NCBI GenBank assembly: GCA_949825045.1
Contig: OX463815.1
Span: 17,663,231 to 17,727,230, forward strand
Direction of reading: 5' to 3'
Length of the DNA stretch: 64,000 nt
Source of the DNA: Argyresthia goedartella
Taxonomy: Eukaryota > Arthropoda > Insecta > Lepidoptera > Argyresthiidae
Of the stretch, positions 11,113 to 22,400 are shown piece by piece (the first letter of the stretch is position 1; each line of letters opens with the position of its first letter). Made by a program: the position numbers and the translations under genes. The notes under the pieces were generated by a model. It did no database searches. It was not told the DNA's origin and saw nothing but the letters and a program-made list of their open reading frames with translations.

Positions 11113-11790
11113 CTCAGTTCTTATTTTACAAAACGACACCAACAAAATTACGTTATTAATAACTGCGGGCGGGATAACCAGATATGGTGATGTGTGTGAT
11201 ACATAGAACAAAATATGTCACCGGAGAACAGACGCTACGAAAGCATAGTTCGAGGCCTATATAAATCGCAAATACCTAGAGATGGCGCTAGGAAATTTAA
11301 ATACTGCGATAGGTACGCATAAGCCCGAATGCACAAAACGACAACTCAAACGACAGTGCTATGAGTTTCAATCGGCATTTTAGATGAGCATTCGGCCAAC
11401 AGAACCACAAAGCCTTGTCATCCACAGTCGCAGACCTCACAACTTCAGGTTTCTATTAGCTCTACTTACTGCTTGCCTCCACTTTACGATTTGGTACGTA
11501 AACTGGCAAACACCGACGTGCTCTCGTATTTGAACATAGTGGTTAAACATGGCGACAAGAAACGTGTTCGATAATTATTGGAAGGATCAATAATGGTACG
11601 CCAACTATTCGTCTCTGTCCAAACACAGTTTACGAGCGTCTCAGCCGCAAAGTTTCTATTTAAATCTCCATTTTGGAGTTGGTTTACAAATCGTTCAAAG
11701 GTCTAGTTCAGACTTGATTTTACAACTCTTCCTGGCATTCTGTTTTCTTACTCTATTTTCTTACAGGCCGGGACCACCGATATAAATGCA
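11113..11790. other. Interval with nothing recognised
   Basis: No frame, repeat or motif that I can support. Confidence 0.35.
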
Positions 11791-12184
11791 AGGGCTCATT
11801 CGTACAGGATTCGACTAAAAAGACGATATGTCAAGCATGAGGGATATACGTTCACATTGCATATGGAATCGTGTTTTCACGATTCGTAAAAATATGCGAA
11901 TAGATCTTCACAAGATACGTAGGTTGACGTCTCTTGAGACTTTTAAAAGACGATTCGTCGTTGAGCCTTTACACACGGCGGCGGCGGTTTCTGACAGCGC
12001 GGATGTCGCGATTCATACACTAAGAAAACGCAATGCCGTCGGCAAAATATAGTTTTACCACTATAACTATGTCGCGATGAAATCGCGATTTTATACGTCG
12101 TGTGCAAAGCCTCTTAAGACGTATAAATTGCGAATAAAGACGATTCGTCCAAAAAATCGAATTGTCCTCGTATGAAAGAGCCCT
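11791..12184. mobile_element. MITE-like element with imperfect terminal inverted repeats
   Basis: The left end reads AGGGCTCATTCGTACAGGAT. The right end, reverse-complemented, reads AGGGCTCTTTCATACGAGGA. Both continue into ATTCGA…AAAA(A)…GACGA-type sequence. The interior is full of short inverted CGATTCGTC, TCGCGAT and ATACGTC words and has no transposase. I did not identify a target duplication. The 74-codon frame at 11828 is a by-product of these repeats. Confidence 0.6.
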
Positions 12185-12329
12185 AAGTTTCTTTGATAAG
12201 GCCGGGACAGATTCATTAGTTGCAATGTCTAAGTCACTTACTGTACTCACTTAATTATTAGTATTATTATTATGTACCTATTTCATATTTCTGTTGTATA
12301 TATATATATATCTACCTATAAATAGCATC

Positions 12330-12575
12330 GTTGAGAGGTGCCTCCACGGATATCAAATGGTTTTGACTGAAAATCAGCGCTGCAGCCCTGTTGTAGCATT
12401 ATGCTGAGTTAGAGCCATTTCACTGGTGAAGCATGCGTACATCATCCTTTTCTTTTATTTAGAAAGTATGTGCTTTCTTCTATAATCTAATGTCGTTTAT
12501 CTGACTGTAAAGTTATCCCGTTGATGTACCATATTTTGTCCAGTGAATAAATAAATGTCTATGTCTATGTCTAAT
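12330..12575 (+). mobile_element. Probable 3' tail of a LINE or SINE
   Basis: A stretch with AATCAGCGCTGCAGCCCTGT, then ACTGGTGAAGCATGCGTACA, ends in AATAAATAAATGTCTATGTC and further ATGTCT repeats. This kind of short-repeat 3' end is common in insect non-LTR elements. No coding part is attached. The assignment rests on the tail alone. Confidence 0.4.
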
Positions 12576-12579
12576 GTTC

Positions 12580-12655
12580 ACCGAGATTATTAAATTCTTC
12601 AGTGTTGCGATACTTTCGCTAATAAGATCATCAGCATACGTGATCAAATTAATTC
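12580..12655 (-). pseudogene. Short reverse-transcriptase scrap
   Basis: Reading the minus strand gives INLITYADDLISES, which carries the YADD signature of non-LTR RTs. Only about 25 codons are recognisable, and both sides lack support. Confidence 0.4.
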
Positions 12656-15600
12656 ACAAAAAATAGTGCAGTCTGCCCTCTTACTAAGAAAATCAAATCG
12701 ACCGAAAAATGTGGCAAGTTTTCGCATACACTAAACGTCAATTTGGATCTGCTGTGGATTTGAGTAACTAAATAACGGCCTTGGAGACAATACTTATAAA
12801 ACAAAATTATGAACATTGCTTCGTGGGGGGCATTATGCAAATCTGTCTACCTGTATTGTGCAGTGACGAACGCAAACAGATCTGCCCGTGCACAGTTTGC
12901 TTAGGTTTATGACCCTGTTAAACGCGATTAGGATCCATTGGAGATTCGGCGACTTTTATGTTGCGCTCACTCTATTGTTTTCTAATGTTTCCTGTTTCGG
13001 ATTCGTGTTTATGACATGTAAATATTGAAGGATTCGATTTGGGTCTGCGAACCGTACGTACGGTCGGCGACATCGAGGCGTATTAATATTTATTTATTGT
13101 TGGATGTAAAAAACTAAGATAATGTAAGCGAAGGTAAGCTCGTATATAAATCTAACAACCAGAAATTAAGAATTTGGGTTTCGTGTCTACATAATAAAAT
13201 ACGTTGTAATAATTCTTAATGCCTTTAATATTTTTTATCTAGATAACATTGAAAAAAATATATAATGTGTAAGTGAAAATATGCAAATAATGAACTTAGT
13301 CCGCTGCCCAACTCCCTTGTAACGTAATACCTAACAATTTACCGATACACCATACTTCAACAAAAATAATCTTAAAACATTCAGGAGTGGTGCTCTAGGC
13401 TCAATGTGTGATATATCGAATAAATTACAATTTCTTCCATCCTTCAATGTTCATCATCCAACCTCATTGAGGACTAACGCTTGTATACTGAATTACTGAG
13501 ACCTTGTGTGATACTGCTCCGAGGGTAATTTAACAGATTACACACTGAAGCATACACAGATTCTTACCGGTGATTTTTAAAACACAGCCAATACATATCG
13601 AACGATCCACTGTCGAAACAGTTATTAAATCAACATTATTCATAATTACCAAAATTAAACAAATCAGTAATCAACTTAAACATGATTATCATTAGTGTTT
13701 TAGTAACTAAACAAATCGACGCACCTCATCCAACACATCTCCTAGGTTCAATGTGGCATTGCTCAATGTTACCAGAAGATATCGTTGTGTATACTATACA
13801 CTCACTACTAATTTTATCAGAAAGTGATGTAACATTAACAATTTAAGATGCGACCGAGAAACATTAAATCAAAGGCAGTGAGTGATGTGCGTTATCGGAA
13901 TCACCTGAACACGCTCCAAATCCTGGGGACGAACATTCAGGAGGCGTTATGGACGCCCCCTTATGGCAATAACCTAGTGAATTTAAGCAAACATAAAACA
14001 TAAGATGGGTTGCTTGTTGAATGTGATTGATAATGGTTGTGCACAAGCAACTAGGAAATGCAAAATGTCACGCACAGAGCTCTTGTACAATGCATTTTGT
14101 AATGCGCCATGTTCAGGGTAACATTATACAGTGTAACGGGAAGGTGGTGTCAATATCGTGGAGTTATCAGGGACATCATTTTGATCAACTTTGACTTTGA
14201 CTTGATTGCCGTTCACGTTTCTGTTACACCCGTAAAGCTGGTAATAATAATAATAATGATAATATTTTAATTGCAATAGCTTACTCGTAATTAGCAAACA
14301 GCACAACCATAATACACTATATTACTTCTATTGCTATTGCAAATTTTAACAGGTTTCTGAAACTCTGAAACTATACGAACGTCCGTCATTCTGTAACACA
14401 AACGATACGACCCGATATTTAGCATCAAACGAAGGTACATTTTAACTGTAAGTTAAAATGTAGCTTCGTTATTTTTGTATTTTAGTAGTAGGCTCCTAGA
14501 TTCTCTGAAATATCAGTAACACCCTGTAGTTCATACTAAGTGACATTTATTGGAATAACAAGACTATCATATAATTTGACTCTTTTTGCGATGACAATGG
14601 GGGTGTGTTGAAACGAATCGAAGTTAACACAGTCATCCGTAGTAATTGACACAGTACGAATCTGACCCTTATAATAATGTTAGTTAAATTCGTGGCCAAG
14701 TTATACATTCGAGAGGCAATCTGTTATATTTGTCACATTGTTATAAGCTGTGCCTGTGCTGTGCTGTCTTGCTACTCTTTGCTTTGCCCGTTCACCAGCG
14801 AAGGAAAAATTCATAGAAGTATATCTAACGGCCTGTTAACTGTACCAGGCAGAGTTCAACATGACGGCGGCTCCAATGGCCATGCACTGTGTCTTTAGAT
14901 CGACCAATCAGGGCTTGCCCGGTATCGCATAACGCAGTATGAACCAATCATCACCCTTTCGCCCTATTCAGTATCTGGTTCTGTTGTCGAACGATAATTT
15001 GTAAGAAGAGCATGTTCTATATATTTCTTGTTCACCGCCCTTGAAACTTTATTTCAGCTGAACTTCAACACACAACCGACCCAATTAGAGACCTCATTTA
15101 AAGATCGGGCTGACTCGAATAGCGTGCTGATATTTCTGAGAAGCATTACAAATATATCATTTTAGCAGCACAGCAGAATTGGACAGAATGCTTTTATATT
15201 GTGACTAGTTCAGTTCTCTGACATTGCGCAGGGTTAGAACATCTGAATAATCTATCTAACTAATCTATCTGAAAATATCATTCAACATTAGTTCGATGGA
15301 CACGTCCACTTTTCGTCCACTCTAGGGCCGTTCTACTGCAAGTGTGGGTGGACCCATGCATTCGTGTCTACAAAGTGAGCGTGCATGTGGCAGCAAAATT
15401 ACAACATACGTAAAACCCTTAAGTAAATGGTGTAATTGGAAATCGAAAATTGAGTCCAGTCGTAAAATCAATATGAAGTACAGCTTAGGTATTTTCGTAA
15501 AATTTCTATAAATCGCCACAATACTATGAAACTCAAAGGCGGAGAAAAGTAATGCTTCATTTATAACTATAAAGGTTTGCCAAAGCACAAACTTGTAAAT

Positions 15601-15950
15601 GGCGCTTTTATATTGGCTTGCGTGGGTTTGTTGTGCTTCTCGCCGTACAATAGAGAAGCTGAAGTTAAGATTAAGATAAGTTAAAAGCCCCCTCTTTTTT
15701 TATTTAGTATTGATTTTCAAGGAAAATTACGAATTTAAACTGTTTTAAAACACCTATCATCATCTAGTGACGTCGCATCAGTTAAACGTCACTAAGCGAA
15801 AGAAGGTGAAGAATATTGACGCATAGCTCTGTTCCTTACTTTCTTACTCTGTGGTTAAAACGGAAAACAAAAGGTACGTCATCAGAACTGTAGGGCCGTT
15901 TTCGGGCCAAACTGTCATCTATCAGTTTGAATTCGCGATTTTTGGCAATA
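12656..15950. other. Interval downstream of CCDC6 with nothing recognised
   Basis: There is no gene-like frame. A hairpin at 14428-14470 has 20-base arms around GTA with one mispair: AACGAAGGTACATTTTAACT against AGTTAAAATGTAGCTTCGTT. A (TAA)n microsatellite lies near 14237-14268. The rest is unique-looking AT-rich sequence. Confidence 0.35.
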
Positions 15951-16310
15951 ATATAAGTTTATTTTTTGCTAGTGATATATTCGACATAGTATTTGTGAAA
16001 ATTAAAGCAAAAAGAATATTTTGTAAGTTCCCCATTGAGTTTTGGCTTGTGGCTTGCAGGAGTTTCGCAAACCTTAGCAAGCACATAAATCAATCATTAG
16101 TTGATAATTTGACAAAATGACCCGCATCTTATTTCCAATGTCATGTCTAACCACTTTTGAGGTCAATTTCGCCAGTATCGGCACTAAAGATCACAATTTG
16201 GTCAGGCCCTCGAGAGCCTGCATGTTCCGCATCGATTGTACGACTACTCAACTCTCGGCACCGCTATGTCCCTGTTTCCCCCTCGAGCGTGCTCAACCGA
16301 CTTCTGCCCC
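15951..16310 (-). other. Probable CCDC6 3' UTR
   Basis: This lies directly after the CCDC6 stop codon on the minus strand. A TTTATT at 15958-15963 reads as AATAAA on the minus strand, about 350 bases past the stop, and would be a plausible polyadenylation signal. There is no transcript evidence. Confidence 0.35.
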
Positions 16311-16493
16311 CTAGTCCTTGGACGAGGTGTCCATGGGGCTGGCGGGCTGGTCGGGCTGGTCGGGTAGGTCGGGCCGGTCGTGCGGCGGCGGCGGCGGCGG
16401 CGCGACGGCGGCGGCGGGTCGCGGCGGCGCGGCGGGTGAGCCCGGCAGGTGGGGGATGGCGGGCTTCACGAAGCGCTCGCTCGGTCTTCGTGG
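16311..16493 (-). CDS. Ccdc6: CCDC6 terminal coding exon 11
   Basis: 60 codons plus TAG, starting [20 protein letters not shown] after a GACAG acceptor. It holds a PPPPPP run and ends PMDTSSKD. Composition (Pro-rich, after SP motifs) and the PRRxSxxF/VKP order resemble the vertebrate C-terminus. It sits 13.4 kb from exon 10, and its strong GC content stands out from flanking DNA. Plus-strand frames through it (to 179 codons) are Gly-rich shadows. Confidence 0.82.
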   Translation of the reverse strand, partial: PRRPSERFVKPAIPHLPGSPAAPPRPAAAVAPPPPPPHDRPDLPDQPDQPASPMDTSSKD

Positions 16494-19400
16494 CTGTCGG
16501 AGTAGAACAGTATCCTTATTATTTACTAGTGGTTCTGTGAAAACAGCAGACCTCGCTTCAATTTCAAAATCCGTAAAACGAAATCCGTCCATATATAGCG
16601 CCACAGCAAACTTCCCCTTTTCCGCCCTCATTCCCCGCTTAAGGTTTTTATTTCGCAACATCTTGTGTAGAATGAAGTCCTTAGTGTGCCTCTTAAGATT
16701 GATTGAAAACTTACCCCCTTTTCCCCCCAATCAAAAAATGCGATCGACTGAATTTTTCCCCTATTCCATCTATCCCTGCCATGACATCCCCCCTAGTATA
16801 AGTACGTGGAATATTTTTCCTTTCTTCCCCACGATTATTTGTGTTTGTGAATTTTAGTCCACTCTATATAAGAGAGGTGTTATTAGTACTTATTCAGGCT
16901 ATTGGTAAATTCTAAGGCTAGGTAGGTACCTACCTCCTTACTTATGTAATTGTCATTTGTTTTATACTGGGTCTAAAGTGTTTACTTTTAGTTAAACATA
17001 AATGTATTCAATTAAAAAGGAATCGAATTTTATTTGTGATCATTTCCTTTAGACACCCTGAAATGTTAGGTACTTAAGTCATTGTTGTTGCAAAAATCAC
17101 AGAAAAGTTGATTATAAGGAGCGGCTAGCGCGCGACGCGACTGCCAGCCAAGCGAGCGAGCGGCAACATAACTGAATTACCGCCCGTCGGGATGGCCGGT
17201 CAAACATACCCAAACTCTACAGTGAGACCCCCCTGGCATGGTATTACGCTTCTTATTCTATTCTTCTAAAGCCAATCATTATACCAACTTCGCGAGAATC
17301 ACAATACTTAATGTAATGTTTATTGTGACACTTCCTTAGTAAAACCGAGTGAACATTCAAATTCACGACTCTTCTTAGAGAAATAATTGTAAAACCATCT
17401 GTTCGATTCATCATCATTCAACTTTGATATACCAACTTCTCAGAGTCTAGTGTCAAGAAATTGGTTCACTTCCGATATTAGGATGTTTAGAGAATTGCCA
17501 AGAGGATTCAATAGACCACAAGCTGTTGCCCGCGGCCTTATCCGCGTGAGGTCGTATAAAAATGGCCAATTGCGATTCGAATTCCAAATTCCAAATGTCT
17601 TTATTACTGTAGATATTTACATATACTTAGCAATCGTCATTTTTTGCCTCTTCTCTACATTGGACCACTGTGGGAGAAGAAGGGCGTAGAAACTCCCACA
17701 GATTAATTTTTAGATCTCTTTTTAAAATTGCTTGTGCTTAACTAATACAAATTTTATAATATCATTATATCATAATTAATAAGTAGGAATAAATAATTAC
17801 AAAACTATTAACAGCAAGGTCTTATCAGATTAACCGAACTACAGATTAATTGAACACAAAGGGTTGCGTACCAAAATACCAAACATACATAAAAAAATAC
17901 ACTGTCAATGACGTCTCGTATCTATAAAATAAACTAAGGGCTATGTGCTTCAAGGGTCAAGAAATTATTGAGTTCCAGACACACCCTAACCTTTTCCCGG
18001 TTTAGGCTATGCGTTGCCAGGATAGAGTTTTATTATGTAGACTATCCGTTGCCAGCGGCTTCACCCGTGTGCTATCTATTTATCAAATAACCACAGCATT
18101 TTTTTTAAATAACGCATGTAGGTATTTCAAATCATACTTTTTTCATTAAGATTTACACTGTACCTCACACACATCTCAAACTATACCAAACAAACACCTA
18201 CCAAAACAAAAACCAAAAACTAATGTATACGCAATTAAAACCCGCCTATGCAGAATGTACACCTTATAAATTTTTAATATTTCCACCCCGCTATAATACC
18301 ATCTCGTAACCCAAATCCATACTATTGCGCCCGAAATTCCAATTCCCCTGCATCTTCGCGTTAAATCTCCCATAACAAGAACCTTCTCACACATCAAATG
18401 GCTACAAACAAACAGATTTATTTCACAGCCTAGACCGGTTCAATTTGATCATGCACCGATGTACACCCCACTTAGCACTCGGTTACCCCAAATAGTGCCA
18501 ATAACTTAAAATGGTTGTCTTTGAATGTACGATTCTTAAACCGCATTTTTCCGGGTTTTTTGACAGCTCAATAGCTGTGACATTCTGGACCTTACTGAAT
18601 GCTGGTTACCATGCTTATCAAACAGCATAATACCCACGCTCGACAACTATACTACTATTCAAACAAATAAACACCTTAATCAAAACGACGCAAAATTTCT
18701 TTGCCAGCACTCCTTCTTCCCTGAGGATATTCACTTCTGAAGAGGCAGCACGGACCTGCGTGCCAAAAATACAGGCTAATTTCTAATCTAGCTATGGACG
18801 CAGACACATCCAACAGCACGCAAATTGTAACCTTTCCTTGAATAAACGTTTTTTATTTTTATTATTTTCTCCGAAAACGTTGAAAGAAACGTATGTTTGT
18901 GCCAAAACCTTGATACGGCCCTGTCGCTAAATCAGTTCGTAGTCGTTGACAACTTCCAAAGTTCCTGTCCTACCTACCTACATTATGTGCAGTTCGTAGT
19001 CGTTGACAACTTCCAGAGTTCCTGTCCTACCTACCTACCTACCTACATTATGTGCAAGTTTTCGCCTTCATGCGTCAAGTACAACCCGGTCAAATAGAGA
19101 TGGGGTCTGGTGGGCGGGGCCCAAAACGCTCGTATGGTCAGCATAAAAAATACAGTTTTATTTATTATTATATATTAAAATATGTAAAAATTGGTCAAAT
19201 AGAGATGGGGTCTGGTGGGTGGGGTCCAGAACGCTCGTATGGTCAGCACAAAAAATACAGTTTTATTTATTATTATTTATTAATATATGTAAAAATAATT
19301 ATGCTGTTGAAGGTCCAGCTTCTTCTTCGTCTATTTCATCGATACCAGAGATATCTCCTTCAGAAGATTCTCCATCATCTTCATCGTCTGTGTCACTCTC

Positions 19401-22400
19401 TACACCAAGGTTTATTATAAGATCTTCGATTTCCTTTTCACACCCCACATCCCTGTCCCAGTATTTCTGTTCCAGGCGTTTTACGTGATTTACTTCCTTG
19501 GCCCAATCATTTTCTGTTATTGAGGCAATTGCATCTCTTGTCATTCCTTCAATCCTTGATTCAAGCTGGTCCACATTTTTTTCCGCCACCCTCTGCTTTA
19601 TGAGGTTCCACACATATTCTATTGGGTTCAAGTCACAATTGTATGGAGGAATCCTCAAAACCTCATGTCCGTGCTTTGCAAATAACTCATCAATTATATA
19701 AGTTTTTTCAGGTTTATTTTTTTTTACAATCTCAAGCAATTCCGGCTTGGTTAGTGAGTCGTCGAATTCTATTCCATGTTCACGGAGCCATTCTTTAATA
19801 TCTGCCTTCCGGGTGGCAGATGATGGTGCTTTGTTGGTTTGCATACTGTGATAGGGTGCGTTGTCCATTACCACAATACTTTTTTGTGGGATGTTTGGGA
19901 TAAGCTTTTCCTCAATATATTTTAAAAAATTGTTGCCATCCATTTGATCATGGTAATCACCGGTTTTGGTCTTGGCCTTGAATAGAAGGTCAGCTCCTGG
20001 CACAAACCCTTTTTCTGAACCGGCGTGGACGATAATCCATCTTTGGCCAGGGCTGTCATTTTTTCTGACACCCTTATCCGTAACTGACTGCCAACACTTG
20101 GACACAGTATAGTGTGAGTGAATCCATGTTTCATCAGTGTATATGACAGGCCTTTTGTCAGCACCCAAAGCGTCATTTGCTCGAATTTTCCTGAGGTATT
20201 TTATCCTCCATGCCACGATATTGATGCGTTCTATTAAAGCCTTTCGATTTTGTCGACATTTTTTAAATTGAAAGCCCAAGTCGTTTACCATGATTTTTCT
20301 CAGAGTGTTGCGCGATCCCTGAAAGTTTAGGTCTTGACGGGCAGAAGCCAGTACTTTCTTTAGTGTGGGAACTTCCTTGCGTACATCGTAAATAGATGTT
20401 ATAATACCTCTAATCGCCGTTCGCATAAAGTTGTCCACATGCACCCTTGTGTTAAATAAACCTTTTTGGCCTTTGGATGGCGTTTTAATTTCTCCACCTT
20501 GCTCAGCAGCATGTTGACCTGCAATAAAAAAGGTATAAAAATACCATTGTTTCCTATTTGAACCAAAATAATAAATAGCTCGATGGCAGTCACTGGCCCA
20601 TTCAAATGGTGTCTAAAGGCGCGACTCCATTATGCAAGTCTTGCATGCATGTATGACGTCACACTTGTGTGCAAGTAATTTGAATTGGAAACACGATTTT
20701 GTTCAACTTGCAGCTTGCATACAAGTTTTTAGTGACAATTTTAAGTTTGACAGCTGTCATCCAACATGAAGATCTCATCAAGAGCTGTCACATCTCCATA
20801 CAAACCAGTGGTCTAGGATGAGTAGTTTCCGAGATATGACAGTTTTAAGTTTGACAGCTGTCATCCAAAATGAAGATCTCATCAAGAGCTGTCACATCTC
20901 CATACAAACCAGTGGTCTAGGATGAGTAGTTTCCGAGATATGACAGTTTTAAGTTTGACAGCTGTCATCCAAAATGAAGATCTCATCAAGAGCTGTCACA
21001 TCTCCATACAAACCAGTGGTCTAGGATGAGTAGTTTCCAAGATATTATGACAGTTTTAACACTGAGTACGACAACACGCAATGAACTGCATCCAACGGAA
21101 CTACTGGGGTTTAAAAAGTTTCGATTGTCACCATTGGGGACAAATGGGATTTTTTTGTCCAATATGTCCCTATGGGGACACCGGGTTGAGAAAAAATGGG
21201 AATAAACGATAATTTTGTCTGTGAATGGTACTTTTGACGTTTCGTTTTGCCGATTTTCGTAGCAAAATACGTTTCGTTCACCAAAATTTCGCAATTTTTA
21301 TTTTGGATTTCCAGAAAACCTATGCATTTCCGCGCAAAAAGAAAAGCACTTTGGTATGAAAAGTGACTGCTATCTATCCATTAAACACCTCATTTTAATC
21401 AAATTCATCCGGAACGATATAAAAACAAAACCAACCCCAAAATACAACCAGTGCTTACCTTCTTGTTTTATTCTCGTTATTGTCATCTTTCCGAGCCCCG
21501 TAGCCATTTGAGCTCGTGCATGAGCGTACTCATATGGGTGATAACGCTTAGATTTTTTTTCCTCTTCAAAATATTGAATGACGTTATACACAATCCTTCG
21601 TGCATCGCTTTTTAGCTTTTTTCCACGCTTATTAGGCATAGCGCAATATTACTACACTATGATAACAAGAATCAAGAAAAACAAACGTAACAATAACAAA
21701 ACTCAACAATAATAATCGTAAGGGCACAAAAACAAATCGCAAAACGTTAGCACACTCGAGTCGCAAGACGAAACGTGAAGTGAGTGAGTAAAGTGGAGTG
21801 TCATGGCGGACAAGACGCTACAGACCACAGAACAACAGATCATTGTTGTCGGCGCGGTCCGATTATATTATCTTTGGTCCGTAGTGTTAAATTTGAATAA
21901 GGGCTCGACCGCATTGCGATTTTCAAGTCAGTATTTTACAATAAATTAGTTTAATGCCTATGCTGTCCGTACCGGTACGTGTGAGTATAGACAGCGATAT
22001 AATATGAGCAAGAGGGAAGTAGTCGTGCCACGCCCACCAGACCCCATTTCTATTTGACCGGGTTATAATTGTTGAGTTTCATACCAACTCCAAACCCCCC
22101 CTTACTCCTTGTGGGGTAAGAATTTTGAAGAAAAATACAAAACTTAAGTCGTAAGTCCAGGTTTTTAAGCTTCCTATCCTGCTTTAGATTCGAATAGGAC
22201 AAGTATTTTGTTTATTTTCGAAAGTTCACCCTCAAGTGGGTGCATATTTGAAAACTGACGTCTCGCACCTGTAAACTACCTGCCTGCCTACTACGTTATT
22301 TAAGGAATCCCTGTACAAAGTTTCATAACTCTAGGTCCACCGGTTCAGGCTGTACGTTGTCTGTCTGTCACGTAATAGTTATTTTCACACCTTTCATTTG

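Larger units (their letters stand above)
19082..22065 (-). mobile_element. Apparently complete DD82E-type DNA transposon (Sailor-like)
   Basis: The right end, read outside-in on the minus strand, starts AACCCGGTCAAATAGAAATG followed by GGGTCTGGTGGGCG. The left end starts AACCCGGTCAAATAGAGATG with the same continuation, so the termini are inverted repeats of about 34 bases. TA flanks both ends (19080-19081 and 22066-22067), the target duplication of the Tc1/mariner group. The interior is one two-exon transposase gene with no stop or frameshift. The 105 bases at the left terminus are duplicated (19088-19192, 19193-19297). Catalytic spacing is DD82E. A superfamily of that spacing named Sailor has been described, as I recall. 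It lies in the last CCDC6 intron, transcribed in the same direction. Confidence 0.85.

Noticed and set aside
16318..16857. 179-codon plus-strand Gly-rich frame
   Set aside because: Antisense to CCDC6 exon 11. The glycine runs are complements of its proline codons.
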